Source: a virus. From it: a stretch of DNA of 26,465 nucleotides. Both the position numbers and the translations under genes were made by a program. The notes beneath the pieces were generated by a model. It saw nothing but the letters and a program-made list of their open reading frames with translations. It ran no database searches and was not told the DNA's origin. Shown piece after piece: positions 7,748-15,044 of the stretch. Location: the IMG/VR virus record IMGVR_UViG_3300030060_003404, positions 1 through 26,465 of that record. One strand, 5' to 3'. Position 1 is the first letter of the stretch. The number at the start of each line of letters is the position of its first letter.

Positions 7748-7776
7748 AGCCTCTATCTTTATAGGGGCTTTTTTTT
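7748..7776 (+). terminator. Rho-independent terminator
   Basis: AGCCTCTAT (7748-7756) pairs with ATAGGGGCT (7761-7769) around a CTTT loop with one T-G wobble, and eight consecutive T follow from 7769 to 7776. This is a textbook intrinsic terminator on the + strand that closes the capsid/tail-tube unit before the portal genes. Confidence 0.9.
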
Positions 7777-7815
7777 AACGATAAACTTAAATTGTTGTTT
7801 TATAAAAAAGATATA

Positions 7816-8157
7816 ATGATAGTTTTAACAACATCCGCAGGTCAAACTTTAAAATTTATACCACGAGATTACCCAAATGAAGTAGTTTTAGAATTCACTG
7901 ATGAAGATACAAATACGACTAACATTTATTCTTTATTAACAACCAGGGATAGATATTATTTAGAAGTATTAATGTTATTTAGTCCTGTTTTAAAAGAAGG
8001 TACATTTTATAATTTAAAAGTTACAGGTGTTGGAAAAGGAAATGTGATTTACAGGGATAGAATATTTTGCACTGATCAAACGCCTCCTTCTAGTTATACA
8101 ATTAACAAAGGTGAATATGTAGAACATGCAACCACAAACGAATACATTGTATTATGA
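7816..8157 (+). CDS. Conserved-looking small virion-module protein
   Basis: The 113-residue protein begins MIVLTTSAGQTLKFIPRDYP when ATG 7816 is used. An in-frame TTG at 7792 would add eight residues directly behind the terminator and is less likely. Alternating hydrophobic residues suggest an all-beta fold (VVLEFTDEDTNTTNIYSLLT; TFYNLKVTGVGKGNVIYRDR). The end, YTINKGEYVEHATTNEYIVL, is one I associate with a small protein near the portal gene in Bacteroidota phages. The stop overlaps the portal start (ATGA). It is probably a head or neck component, but no function is known to me. Confidence 0.65.
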   Translation: MIVLTTSAGQTLKFIPRDYPNEVVLEFTDEDTNTTNIYSLLTTRDRYYLEVLMLFSPVLKEGTFYNLKVTGVGKGNVIYRDRIFCTDQTPPSSYTINKGEYVEHATTNEYIVL

Positions 8158-9995
8158 CAAATGACTTATTTATAACTAATTTAGCAGCTTATACCGCTCC
8201 TAAAGTAGTAGAAATTAAAGGTAAAGATTGGATTTATTACGGAGATGATAATAACTACTTCAACTACCTTATTGATCTATATTTAAACTCAACTACTAAC
8301 CACTCGATAATTAACGGGATTTCAAATCAAGTTTACGGTAGAGGAATAGCGGCTTTAGACGCTGATAGAAAACCTGAGCAATATGCTCAAATGATGATTA
8401 TTTTTGACAAAGATTGTCTTAGAAAATATATTAAAGATTTTAAGATTTTCGGAATGGCTGCTTTACAAATTCTTTATAAAGATGGTAAAATAGTTAAAGC
8501 TAAACATTTTCCAATGGAAACATTAAGAGCTGAAAAATGTAATGAAGAAGGTGATATAGAAGCTTGGTATTACTCAAATGATTGGGAAGAAGTTAAAACA
8601 AGGAGATTAGAACCTACAAGAATACCAGCGTTTGGTTATGGTGGAAAAAATCAAAATGAAATGTTTGTGTTAGCACCTTATGTACCTGGACACTATTACT
8701 ATTCTCCTTGTGATTACACAGGTGGATTACCTTACGCAAAATTAGAAGACGAGATTGGCGATTATTTGATTAATGATACAATAAATAATTTTTCAGGAAC
8801 TAAAGTAGTTAACTTTAACAACGGAGTCCCTACACCAGAAAAAATGCAACAAATAAAGTCTGATGTAATGCAGAAGCTCACAGGCGCTCGTGGTGAGAAG
8901 GTAATTGTTGCTTTCAATAATAACAGTGAATCTAAGACAACAGTTGATGATATACCGCTTAACGATGCTCCAGCGCATTACCAGTATTTAAGCGAAGAGT
9001 GTTTTAGAAAACTTATTGTCGCACATAGAGTAACTTCTCCAATGTTATTAGGGATTAGAGAAGGAAATAATGGTTTAGGTAATAACGCTGATGAGATTGA
9101 AACCGCAACACTTTTAATGGATAATATTGTGATCAAGACTTACCAAGATCAAATTATAGATTCAATGAATACTCTTCTAGCGGTAAACGAAATTGCATTA
9201 GATCTTTATTTTAAAACGTTAAAACCATTAGCTTTTAATGATATTGATCAATTAGAAGGAGTAGATGAAGAAGTAGCCGAAGAAGAAACAGGAGTTGAAA
9301 TGAGTAAAGTACCTCATTTAGATGATGAATTAGGTAAGCAAATATTAGCTAATTTACAAGGTGAAGAAATGAGTGATGAATGGGTTGTAACAGATGTTAG
9401 AGAAGTTGACGATGAAAATTCAAAACATGATGAATGGGTAGCTGCTTCTATAATAGACAAACCAGAGACTACATTAGATAAAGTAAAAAAAGTTTTATTT
9501 AATAATCCAAGTCCAATTGCTTACAGTGAAAACAAATGGTCTGTTTTAGATTCAGATAACTACAAAATACGTTATGTTTATTTCCAGAAATCTAAAGCAA
9601 AATCTATTCAAAAAGATAAAGAAGGTAAAAGAAAAGACACTTACAAAACTAGACCATTTTGTGAAAACATGATGAGTTTAGCAAAGCAGGGTGTCGTGTA
9701 CAGAATTGAAGATATTGACGAAGCTAGTGAGAAAGGTATCAATGGAGGTTTTGCGCCTGAAGGTGAAGACACCTATGATTTATTTAAGTATAAAGGCGGT
9801 TGTTATTGCAGACATGCCTGGAAAGAAGTTTTATATAGAAGAAAAAAAGGCGCTTCAGTTTCGCCTGATCTTAAAAATTATAGAAGAACTGGTTCTATTC
9901 CAAAACAATACCAAAGAAACCCTTGGGGAAGTAAAGATGCTAAGCAAGCCACGTTTAATCTACCAAATCACGGATCACTAAAATACACATACTAA
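8154..9995 (+). CDS. Portal protein with Mu gpF-like C-terminal extension
   Basis: The 613-residue protein has portal-type sequence over its first 370 residues: WIYYGDDNNYFNYLIDLYLN, a KDFKIFGMAALQILYKDGKI segment, and RVTSPMLLGIREGNNGLGNN followed by a helical NADEIETATLLMDN region, as in clip/stem and wing domains. A linker of acidic residues follows (EEVAEEETGVEMS). The C-terminal 110 residues carry C503 in PFCENMMSLA and then YKGGCYCRHAWKEVLYRR with C550, C552, R553 and H554. These resemble the Mu gpF head-morphogenesis domain ending (a Cys/His-rich metal-like knuckle). This suggests a natural fusion of portal and head-morphogenesis functions. The protein would form the DNA-entry ring of the head. 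Confidence 0.8.
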   Translation: MTNDLFITNLAAYTAPKVVEIKGKDWIYYGDDNNYFNYLIDLYLNSTTNHSIINGISNQVYGRGIAALDADRKPEQYAQMMIIFDKDCLRKYIKDFKIFGMAALQILYKDGKIVKAKHFPMETLRAEKCNEEGDIEAWYYSNDWEEVKTRRLEPTRIPAFGYGGKNQNEMFVLAPYVPGHYYYSPCDYTGGLPYAKLEDEIGDYLINDTINNFSGTKVVNFNNGVPTPEKMQQIKSDVMQKLTGARGEKVIVAFNNNSESKTTVDDIPLNDAPAHYQYLSEECFRKLIVAHRVTSPMLLGIREGNNGLGNNADEIETATLLMDNIVIKTYQDQIIDSMNTLLAVNEIALDLYFKTLKPLAFNDIDQLEGVDEEVAEEETGVEMSKVPHLDDELGKQILANLQGEEMSDEWVVTDVREVDDENSKHDEWVAASIIDKPETTLDKVKKVLFNNPSPIAYSENKWSVLDSDNYKIRYVYFQKSKAKSIQKDKEGKRKDTYKTRPFCENMMSLAKQGVVYRIEDIDEASEKGINGGFAPEGEDTYDLFKYKGGCYCRHAWKEVLYRRKKGASVSPDLKNYRRTGSIPKQYQRNPWGSKDAKQATFNLPNHGSLKYTY

Positions 9996-10507
9996 TGGCA
10001 ACAGCACTATTTATAACAACTCAAGACATAAAGCGATACTCTGTTCTATCCGGGAATGTAGATCCCGATAAATTTATTTACATGGTTGAAATCGCTATGG
10101 ACACGCAAATACAAAATTATACAGGAACTGTTTTATATGAAAAAATCCAAGATCTAATTATTTCAGGGGATATAAATTTACCTGCAAATGATAAATATAA
10201 AACACTTTTAGAAACATATTTAAAACCAATGACTATATATTGGTCTTTAACTACTTACATGCCTTTTGCCGCTTATACTATAGCCAACGGAGGAGTGTAT
10301 AAACATACTGCTGAATCAGCCGTGACAGTAGAAAAAAATGAAGTAGATTATTTACAAGAAAAATATAGAGACATTGCGCAGTTTTACACTAATAATTTTA
10401 TAGACTTTATGTGTTACAATCAAAGTACATATCCTGAATATAATCAAAACAAGGAGGATGACTTTTACCCTGACACTACGTCTGATTTTGGAGGTTGGGT
10501 TTTATGA
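9995..10507 (+). CDS. Head-tail connector-like protein (DUF6712-type)
   Basis: The 170-residue protein overlaps the portal stop by one base (TAATG). It begins MATALFITTQDIKRYSVLSG and includes FIYMVEIAMDTQIQNYTGTV and the helical ETYLKPMTIYWSLTTYMPFA stretch. The small, all-helical layout and position directly after the portal fit head-completion or adaptor proteins. In Bacteroidota phages such proteins are often filed under DUF6712. The C-terminal 35 residues are acidic and probably flexible. The assignment comes from sequence style and synteny. Confidence 0.65.
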   Translation: MATALFITTQDIKRYSVLSGNVDPDKFIYMVEIAMDTQIQNYTGTVLYEKIQDLIISGDINLPANDKYKTLLETYLKPMTIYWSLTTYMPFAAYTIANGGVYKHTAESAVTVEKNEVDYLQEKYRDIAQFYTNNFIDFMCYNQSTYPEYNQNKEDDFYPDTTSDFGGWVL

Positions 10508-10623
10508 GTTATAAGATAAAAGAAAAAAATATCGTTCGGTTAGAGCAGTTTTTAAAAAGAAAAATTAATGGATTGGTATACAACAACGACAGAAAAGATA
10601 GAAATAATTTACAAAAAAAATAA
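10504..10623 (+). CDS. Possible 39-aa basic protein
   Basis: An ATG shares ATGA with the stop of the connector gene and opens a 39-residue frame: MSYKIKEKNIVRLEQFLKRK then INGLVYNNDRKDRNNLQKK. It is strongly basic and has no motif. Stop/start coupling is typical of real genes here. A second short frame (10568-10627, MDWYTTTTEKIEIIYKKNK) competes for the same bases, so which one is translated, if either, is open. Confidence 0.4.
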   Translation: MSYKIKEKNIVRLEQFLKRKINGLVYNNDRKDRNNLQKK

Positions 10624-10634
10624 ATAATGTTTTC

Positions 10635-11987
10635 ATGATTTCACCAAGTTTAGCATGGGTAGTAGGAGCATTTAAAAGTCAAAGAGCTTTTAAACAAGTA
10701 CCTTCTTACCCTCAAAATTTAGGAGCTCCACAAATACAAAGGTCAGATGGAAGTTATAGATTAAACCCTGATGGGCTTATTGAAGAAATTGGCAACAATA
10801 TACCTAGACAAGATTGGGATGTAAATAAAGGTAAAATAAGTGACTACCCTTGTATATCAATAAGACAACAACAAGATAATTGGATTAAATACACTCAGGA
10901 ATTCAACAATGGTTTATGGCAAAAAAACGGTGGTTTTGTTAGCACTGATAGAGTTACTGGTCCTGATGGTTTACAATCAGCTGAAAGATTCCAAGCATCT
11001 GGAGTTATACCTGGTTTAAAATATATGCATCAAAATTTAGATGTAAAGGTTAATGAATCTAAAGTATATTTTTCAGTGTGGGTTAGAGATGGTGGAGGTG
11101 AAGGTGGGAATCCTGGAACTGGTTATTTTACACTATCTATTTATGATAATAATAATTCAGTTGATTATTGTTACGCAACATTTGATATTATTAATGGATT
11201 AGTTGTTGATAGTGGTGGAACAGGTTACGCACCTACAAACACAACAATAAAAGAATACCCTGACAAATGGTTTAGAGTAGGATTTATGTGTGCTGTGGGT
11301 TCAGGTTCTAGTGGGGCTTTTCAAATGAGATTATACGCTGCTGTAAATAGTCCTGAAACAGGTAATTTTCCAAATTATTTAGAGCCAGGTGCTGCTGTAA
11401 ATCAACAAATTCAATTTTGGGGTGCTAATGCTACTAAAACAGCGTACCCTTTACCTTATATTTTTGCAATGGGAAGTTTTGAAAAGTCAGAGGAAGATAA
11501 TTTTTTCTGTTCAGGTTTAACTGATCAGATTAATTCACCAGAGGGTCTTTGGTTTATACATGTAAAAATGGCTACTTCACAAAATTATTTATCAAATTCA
11601 TCAGCTGTTATTTCCTTAAATGATGGTGGAACAAGTGATGGGATAAACTTTAATTTTAAAAAGAGCAACCCTAATTTTTCAATGAATATTAATGTTGGTA
11701 GTAGTTCTGAATCCTTTTATCAAGGTAATTTAGATTTTGATCATGAAATAAAATTAGCTGTATATTATAAAACAGACTATGTAGAATTATTTTATAATGG
11801 AAATTCAATTTATATAGATAATACTTTTAGAACATTTGACACTAGAGTTCTACAAAAAATCGTTAATAACAACGGAGGTGGATTTAACAAGTTCGAGGAA
11901 GGTGATATTTACCAATACAGATTTTACGATGTTAGAACTTTAACAAGCTCACAAATTAAACAATTACAAACACAATTAACTCAATAA
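10635..11987 (+). CDS. Tail fibre / receptor-binding protein with lectin-like domain
   Basis: The 450-residue protein has an N-terminal part with SYRLNPDGLIEEIGNNIPRQ and GKISDYPCISIRQQQDNWIK, a pattern I know from phage structural proteins of this host group. A carbohydrate-binding-module-like jelly-roll region follows (about residues 90-270; FNNGLWQKNGGFVSTDRVTG, KVYFSVWVRDGGG). Residues 290-440 look like a concanavalin-A/LamG-type sandwich (IKLAVYYKTDYVELFYNGNS; GDIYQYRFYDVRTLTSSQIK). Such domains bind glycans, so host surface recognition is likely. It lies between connector genes and the lysis module. There is no signal peptide. Confidence 0.7.
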   Translation: MISPSLAWVVGAFKSQRAFKQVPSYPQNLGAPQIQRSDGSYRLNPDGLIEEIGNNIPRQDWDVNKGKISDYPCISIRQQQDNWIKYTQEFNNGLWQKNGGFVSTDRVTGPDGLQSAERFQASGVIPGLKYMHQNLDVKVNESKVYFSVWVRDGGGEGGNPGTGYFTLSIYDNNNSVDYCYATFDIINGLVVDSGGTGYAPTNTTIKEYPDKWFRVGFMCAVGSGSSGAFQMRLYAAVNSPETGNFPNYLEPGAAVNQQIQFWGANATKTAYPLPYIFAMGSFEKSEEDNFFCSGLTDQINSPEGLWFIHVKMATSQNYLSNSSAVISLNDGGTSDGINFNFKKSNPNFSMNINVGSSSESFYQGNLDFDHEIKLAVYYKTDYVELFYNGNSIYIDNTFRTFDTRVLQKIVNNNGGGFNKFEEGDIYQYRFYDVRTLTSSQIKQLQTQLTQ

Positions 11988-11988
11988 T

Positions 11989-12126
11989 ATGCCTTTACCA
12001 ACACCTAAACAAGGAGAAAAACAAACTGATTTTATGGCTAGATGCGTAAATTCAGCAGTTATAAAAAAAGAATTTAAAAATAAACAACAACAAATAGCTG
12101 TATGCTATAAACAATATAATAAATAA
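11989..12126 (+). CDS. 45-aa DFMxRC...AVCY protein
   Basis: A start two bases after the previous stop encodes MPLPTPKQGEKQTDFMARCV and continues to KEFKNKQQQIAVCYKQYNK. The pattern PxPxxGExxxDFxxRC...KxEF....QxxAVC is one I recognise from many tailed phages. It often occurs as the N- or C-terminal part of larger head proteins or as a tiny stand-alone protein like this one. The two conserved cysteines (residues 19 and 39) may matter. Biological role is unknown. A virion-associated part is the usual context. Confidence 0.7.
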   Translation: MPLPTPKQGEKQTDFMARCVNSAVIKKEFKNKQQQIAVCYKQYNK

Positions 12127-12128
12127 AA

Positions 12129-12443
12129 ATGTCAGAGATAAATCCAGAAAGTAAGTTTAGCTTATCGTTAAAAGAAGTAGTGGGAGCAGTTGTAGGATTA
12201 TCGAGTTTGTTTGGTATTTACTTCACCTTACAAGCAGCAGTTAAAACTAACACTGACAATATAGACTCTTTAAAAAACAACAATGTAAATCCAGTCGAGT
12301 TTAAATACAAAGACGAATTGGTTAGGTCGACAATAAAAAGAGTAGAAGAAAAAACAGACGTTCTCAGCGAAGACGTTAATGAGGTCAAAGAACAATTAAA
12401 CAAGATTGATCAAAGATTATATGAACTAAGTAAAAATAAATGA
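12129..12443 (+). CDS. Membrane-anchored coiled-coil protein (holin-module type)
   Basis: The 104-residue protein has a short polar start (MSEINPESKFSLSLKE), one membrane helix at about residues 15-37 (VVGAVVGLSSLFGIYFTLQA) and then a charged coiled coil (residues 60-104, VEEKTDVLSEDVNEVKEQLN). This layout, one N-terminal helix and a periplasmic or cytoplasmic coil, is common in accessory holins and spanin-like or haemolysin XhlA-type proteins. It is followed by a 4-base overlap with the next gene and opens the run of membrane and exported proteins. A lysis accessory role is likely but unproven. Confidence 0.6.
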   Translation: MSEINPESKFSLSLKEVVGAVVGLSSLFGIYFTLQAAVKTNTDNIDSLKNNNVNPVEFKYKDELVRSTIKRVEEKTDVLSEDVNEVKEQLNKIDQRLYELSKNK

Positions 12444-12772
12444 AATGGGTTGTAACGGTAATTGTCCTTTTTGTAACGGTTGCGATTAATTCGCAAAACA
12501 AAGACGGAATAAGTGTAATACAGTACACTGCTTCTTTTGCGGAGCAGGTTGATCTTAAAATTTTTAATGATCACAATGTGCAAACTTTTTTTATCTCTAA
12601 GTCAAAAGATATTTTTGACAAAGAGGATATTAAATATTTGCCTACTATAATTTTATATAGTGACGGAGAGGAAATAATAAAAATTGAAAGCGGAATAAGT
12701 TTAAAACTACCTGACGATTGGAGAAAGCAATTAAACGAACATATAGACTTTTTGTTGGAGCAACGCTTCTAA
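12440..12772 (+). CDS. Exported thioredoxin-fold protein lacking CxxC
   Basis: The 110-residue protein has a cleavable-looking signal peptide (MKWVVTVIVLFVTVAINSQN). The mature part follows thioredoxin order: strand ISVIQYTASFAEQ (residues 24-36), where thioredoxins have the WCxxC site, then FFISKSKD, then YLPTIILYSDGEEIIKIESG (66-85), with the cis-proline at P68 and the typical hydrophobic strand pair. The active-site cysteines are absent, so it should not be a disulfide oxidoreductase. It may bind a partner in the periplasm. It overlaps both neighbours, the second by 55 bases. Confidence 0.6.
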   Translation: MKWVVTVIVLFVTVAINSQNKDGISVIQYTASFAEQVDLKIFNDHNVQTFFISKSKDIFDKEDIKYLPTIILYSDGEEIIKIESGISLKLPDDWRKQLNEHIDFLLEQRF

Positions 12773-13095
12773 CTAGTATATGCTTTTCTCAAATACAAAA
12801 GGATAAGGTTTACCACTTTGGGGCTGGTGTAATATCAGAAGAAATAGGATCACGATTTGACATTAAAATACCTGTAGCAAGTTCTTTTGTTATAGGCTTT
12901 GGCAAAGAAGTGTACGACTATATAGATTACGGTAGGTTTGACACTAAAGACTTAGCAGCTACAGTTTTAGGTGGAGTTGCTTATACTATAACAATAAAAC
13001 TAGTAAATAAAGATAAAAATGAAAAAATTAATAAGCGTGTTATTCGCTCTTATCGTAAGCATAAGCGCAAGCAGTCAAGAAAAAAAAGAAAGTAA
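12718..13095 (+). CDS. Exported membrane-associated protein, DUF2279/YfiM-like
   Basis: The 125-residue frame starts at TTG 12718, inside the preceding gene. No later start would keep the complete signal-peptide-like N-terminus (MEKAIKRTYRLFVGATLLTS ICFSQ). The core has the spaced pattern HFGAGVISEEIG (33-44), FVIGFGKEVYDY (57-68) and DTKDLAATVLGG (75-86), similar to small membrane proteins of the DUF2279/YfiM type with conserved His, KE.D and D..DL positions. Its very basic end (SYRKHKRKQSRKKRK) is read through the start of the next gene. The function of these families is unknown. The lysis-module setting suggests an envelope role. Confidence 0.6.
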   Translation: MEKAIKRTYRLFVGATLLTSICFSQIQKDKVYHFGAGVISEEIGSRFDIKIPVASSFVIGFGKEVYDYIDYGRFDTKDLAATVLGGVAYTITIKLVNKDKNEKINKRVIRSYRKHKRKQSRKKRK

Positions 13096-14110
13096 ATTTA
13101 AAAAGCTGTTTAAATATTCTACTTTCTACGCGGCATTTTCTGAAACAAATTCAATTCAGGGTGATCAAACATTTGCTGTAACACAGTGGAATGAATTATT
13201 AGAAACCACTGTAAAAAATCCTGCCGATTTTAAATGGAGTGTTGGTTGGAGAAAACTAGCTAACTTCCAATATGAAGATCGTAACAAGTTTTACGATGGA
13301 AATGAAAATAATGTAGGAACTAGATCTAATATAGGTAATACAACTGGATTAGAATATCTAGTAGAGTTTTCTAAAGGTAGACAACAAGGTAATGAGTTTG
13401 AAAATAAAGAAGCTTTTGTCAGATATTTAGGTAAATGGTGGTTAGTAAAAGGGGAGTATCAATTAAATGAGTTAATAGATCTAGATTATACATCTGCTGA
13501 AGCAAGATTGAGATTACCTATAGGAAAAAAATTAAGTATATCTGCAGGTGCAATATATAGAAAAGCTCAAAAGGCATACGGGCATAATCCAATACAGTTA
13601 TATTTAGAAGATAATCCATGGTGGGTTTTAGCTTATGATTTTGCAAACCACACTGATCAGGTTTATGAGATGATAAATCCTGTGACAGGCGAAAGTATGG
13701 GTTACGATTATTTATGGTACAATCAAGCTGGAAATCTAATTGCAGCAAGTGATGCGGACTATAGAAACGGGGTATTTCAGAATGTGGTAAATAGATATAA
13801 CGAAACTAAATTAGCTGAAATAGATCCTCATGAATATGGTAGCCTTATTGCAGGTGTGGATTTTTATCATTACAGACGTAACTTTTGGCTACATGCCTAC
13901 GGAAATGTTTTACCTAAACATAAATTAATTAGTGGTGATCAAAGATATTGGTATGGTAATAAAAACGGTGATGATTGGATTGATTATAGCGTAGGAGCTA
14001 TTGTTGGTTTAAAACTTGGAAAATTTGGTATTTTCACGGAGTTTGCTCAACAAAGATATTGGGACAGAAATTTAAGAGAAATTAAAGTTGGATTAAATTA
14101 TAAATTATGA
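13019..14110 (+). CDS. Predicted outer-membrane beta-barrel protein
   Basis: The 363-residue protein opens with a clear signal peptide (MKKLISVLFALIVSISASSQ). The mature part is made of amphipathic strand-like stretches with many aromatics: FKWSVGWRKLANFQYEDRNK, KWWLVKGEYQLNELIDLDYT, SAEARLRLPIGKKLSISAGA, DYSVGAIVGLKLGKFGIFTE, and it ends LREIKVGLNYKL, close to a barrel C-terminal strand. No known barrel family was identified. Phage-encoded outer-membrane proteins are unusual; possible roles are superinfection exclusion, receptor masking or envelope disruption at lysis. Start codon is ATG 13019, inside the previous gene by 77 bases. Its stop overlaps the endolysin start. Confidence 0.65.
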   Translation: MKKLISVLFALIVSISASSQEKKESKFKKLFKYSTFYAAFSETNSIQGDQTFAVTQWNELLETTVKNPADFKWSVGWRKLANFQYEDRNKFYDGNENNVGTRSNIGNTTGLEYLVEFSKGRQQGNEFENKEAFVRYLGKWWLVKGEYQLNELIDLDYTSAEARLRLPIGKKLSISAGAIYRKAQKAYGHNPIQLYLEDNPWWVLAYDFANHTDQVYEMINPVTGESMGYDYLWYNQAGNLIAASDADYRNGVFQNVVNRYNETKLAEIDPHEYGSLIAGVDFYHYRRNFWLHAYGNVLPKHKLISGDQRYWYGNKNGDDWIDYSVGAIVGLKLGKFGIFTEFAQQRYWDRNLREIKVGLNYKL

Positions 14111-14478
14111 CAAAAAATTTTAGCAAACAAGAGTTTGATTCCAAGTGTGGTGCAGAGATGCCAGACGAGGTTTATCACAATATAGTAAAGGTAGCAAATC
14201 AATTACAGTATTTAAGAGAATATTTAGGTAAACCAATAAAAATAAATAGTGGTTATAGAAGTCCTGAGCATAATGCTAAAATAGGTGGTGTAAAAGGATC
14301 GCAACATACTTTAGGTAAAGCAGCTGATATAGTTGTAAAAGGAATAAAACCAGAATTTATTTATCATTATATTGATGACGCTATAAGCAATGGTGACATG
14401 TTGCAAGGCGGTCTAGGTTTATATGAGACATTTGTTCATTACGATATAAGAGGAACTAAAGCAAGATGGAATGGATAA
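14107..14478 (+). CDS. Endolysin, M15-family zinc peptidase
   Basis: The 123-residue protein matches the peptidase M15 (D-Ala-D-Ala carboxypeptidase-like) family. Seen are INSGYRSPEHNAKIGG (46-61), the zinc ligands in SQHTLGKAADI (H67 and D74) and the final FVHYDIRG (H111). These enzymes cut peptide bonds in peptidoglycan stems. Length is standard for the single-domain form. There is no signal peptide, so release needs a holin, which is the next gene. Start ATG 14107 overlaps the preceding stop and the C-terminus overlaps the holin gene by 8 bases. Confidence 0.88.
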   Translation: MTKNFSKQEFDSKCGAEMPDEVYHNIVKVANQLQYLREYLGKPIKINSGYRSPEHNAKIGGVKGSQHTLGKAADIVVKGIKPEFIYHYIDDAISNGDMLQGGLGLYETFVHYDIRGTKARWNG

Positions 14479-14923
14479 TAAAAAAAAATTTAAAGACACT
14501 AAGGTTGGCCAATTCTTACTTGGCAAATCTGGTATTGTAGACAAAATTGGAGACGTATTACCTAATCAAGGCGTTTTAGGACTCGTTAAGGGACTTATTT
14601 CTAAAGATGATAGTTTACCACTAGAAGATAAAGAAACTGCCTTAAAACTAATTGAAATTGACTCTGCGGAACTGAAAGAGGTTTCTAAAAGGTGGGAGTC
14701 TGATATGAAGTCAGATTCTTGGTTGTCTAAAAACACAAGGCCAATGAGTTTAATATTTTTAACTTTATCAATGGTTTTGTTAATTATTTTAGATAGTTTT
14801 GAATGGGGGTTTAATGTTTCGGAAGGCTGGGTTAATCTCTTGCAAACCTTATTAGTTACCGTTTACGTAGCTTATTTTGGATCACGCGGAGCTGAAAAAT
14901 TTAAAAAAATATCAAATGGCTAG
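14471..14923 (+). CDS. Holin (GTA-type 3TM-like family)
   Basis: The 150-residue protein has a polar helical N-terminus, the motif EVSKRWESDMKSDSWLSKNT (70-89) followed by RP and two hydrophobic segments, residues 91-109 and 119-137, then a short basic end. The RWxxDxxSDSWLSKxxRP signature is typical of holin-like proteins linked to endolysins, including those of gene transfer agents. It would form pores in the inner membrane to let the M15 enzyme out. Two membrane segments are clear. A weaker third could be at residues 25-42. Confidence 0.75.
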   Translation: MDNKKKFKDTKVGQFLLGKSGIVDKIGDVLPNQGVLGLVKGLISKDDSLPLEDKETALKLIEIDSAELKEVSKRWESDMKSDSWLSKNTRPMSLIFLTLSMVLLIILDSFEWGFNVSEGWVNLLQTLLVTVYVAYFGSRGAEKFKKISNG

Positions 14924-15044
14924 AAAAGCTAATGTTTCAGTTTATAGAAAACCTAAAAAGAAAAGCCATCCTCATAATAAAAATCAATCTAGATTAAAAA
15001 GTTCAAAAGGTTACAAGAAGTCCTACAGAGGACAGGGAAGATAA
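14916..15044 (+). CDS. 42-aa highly basic protein
   Basis: A start overlapping the holin 3' end by eight bases encodes MARKANVSVYRKPKKKSHPH and continues to LKSSKGYKKSYRGQGR. About 40% of residues are Lys, Arg or His. The ending SKxYKKxYRGQGR is one I recognise from tiny proteins of Bacteroidota phages. It probably binds nucleic acid or another polyanion. It is the last gene of the late block before the AT-rich gap. Function is unknown. Confidence 0.7.
   Translation: MARKANVSVYRKPKKKSHPHNKNQSRLKSSKGYKKSYRGQGR

Noticed and set aside
9691-9981. 96-residue + strand frame inside the portal C-terminus
   Set aside because: It lies wholly in the portal gene, whose frame has the Cys/His motif, and it shows no motif or start signal of its own.
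10568-10627. 19-residue frame MDWYTTTTEKIEIIYKKNK
   Set aside because: Too short to support alone and it competes with the better coupled 39-residue frame at 10504. Mentioned there as an alternative.
13518-13748. 76-residue - strand frame inside the barrel gene
   Set aside because: Antisense to a gene with a clear signal peptide and strand pattern. No promoter or terminator on the - strand was seen.
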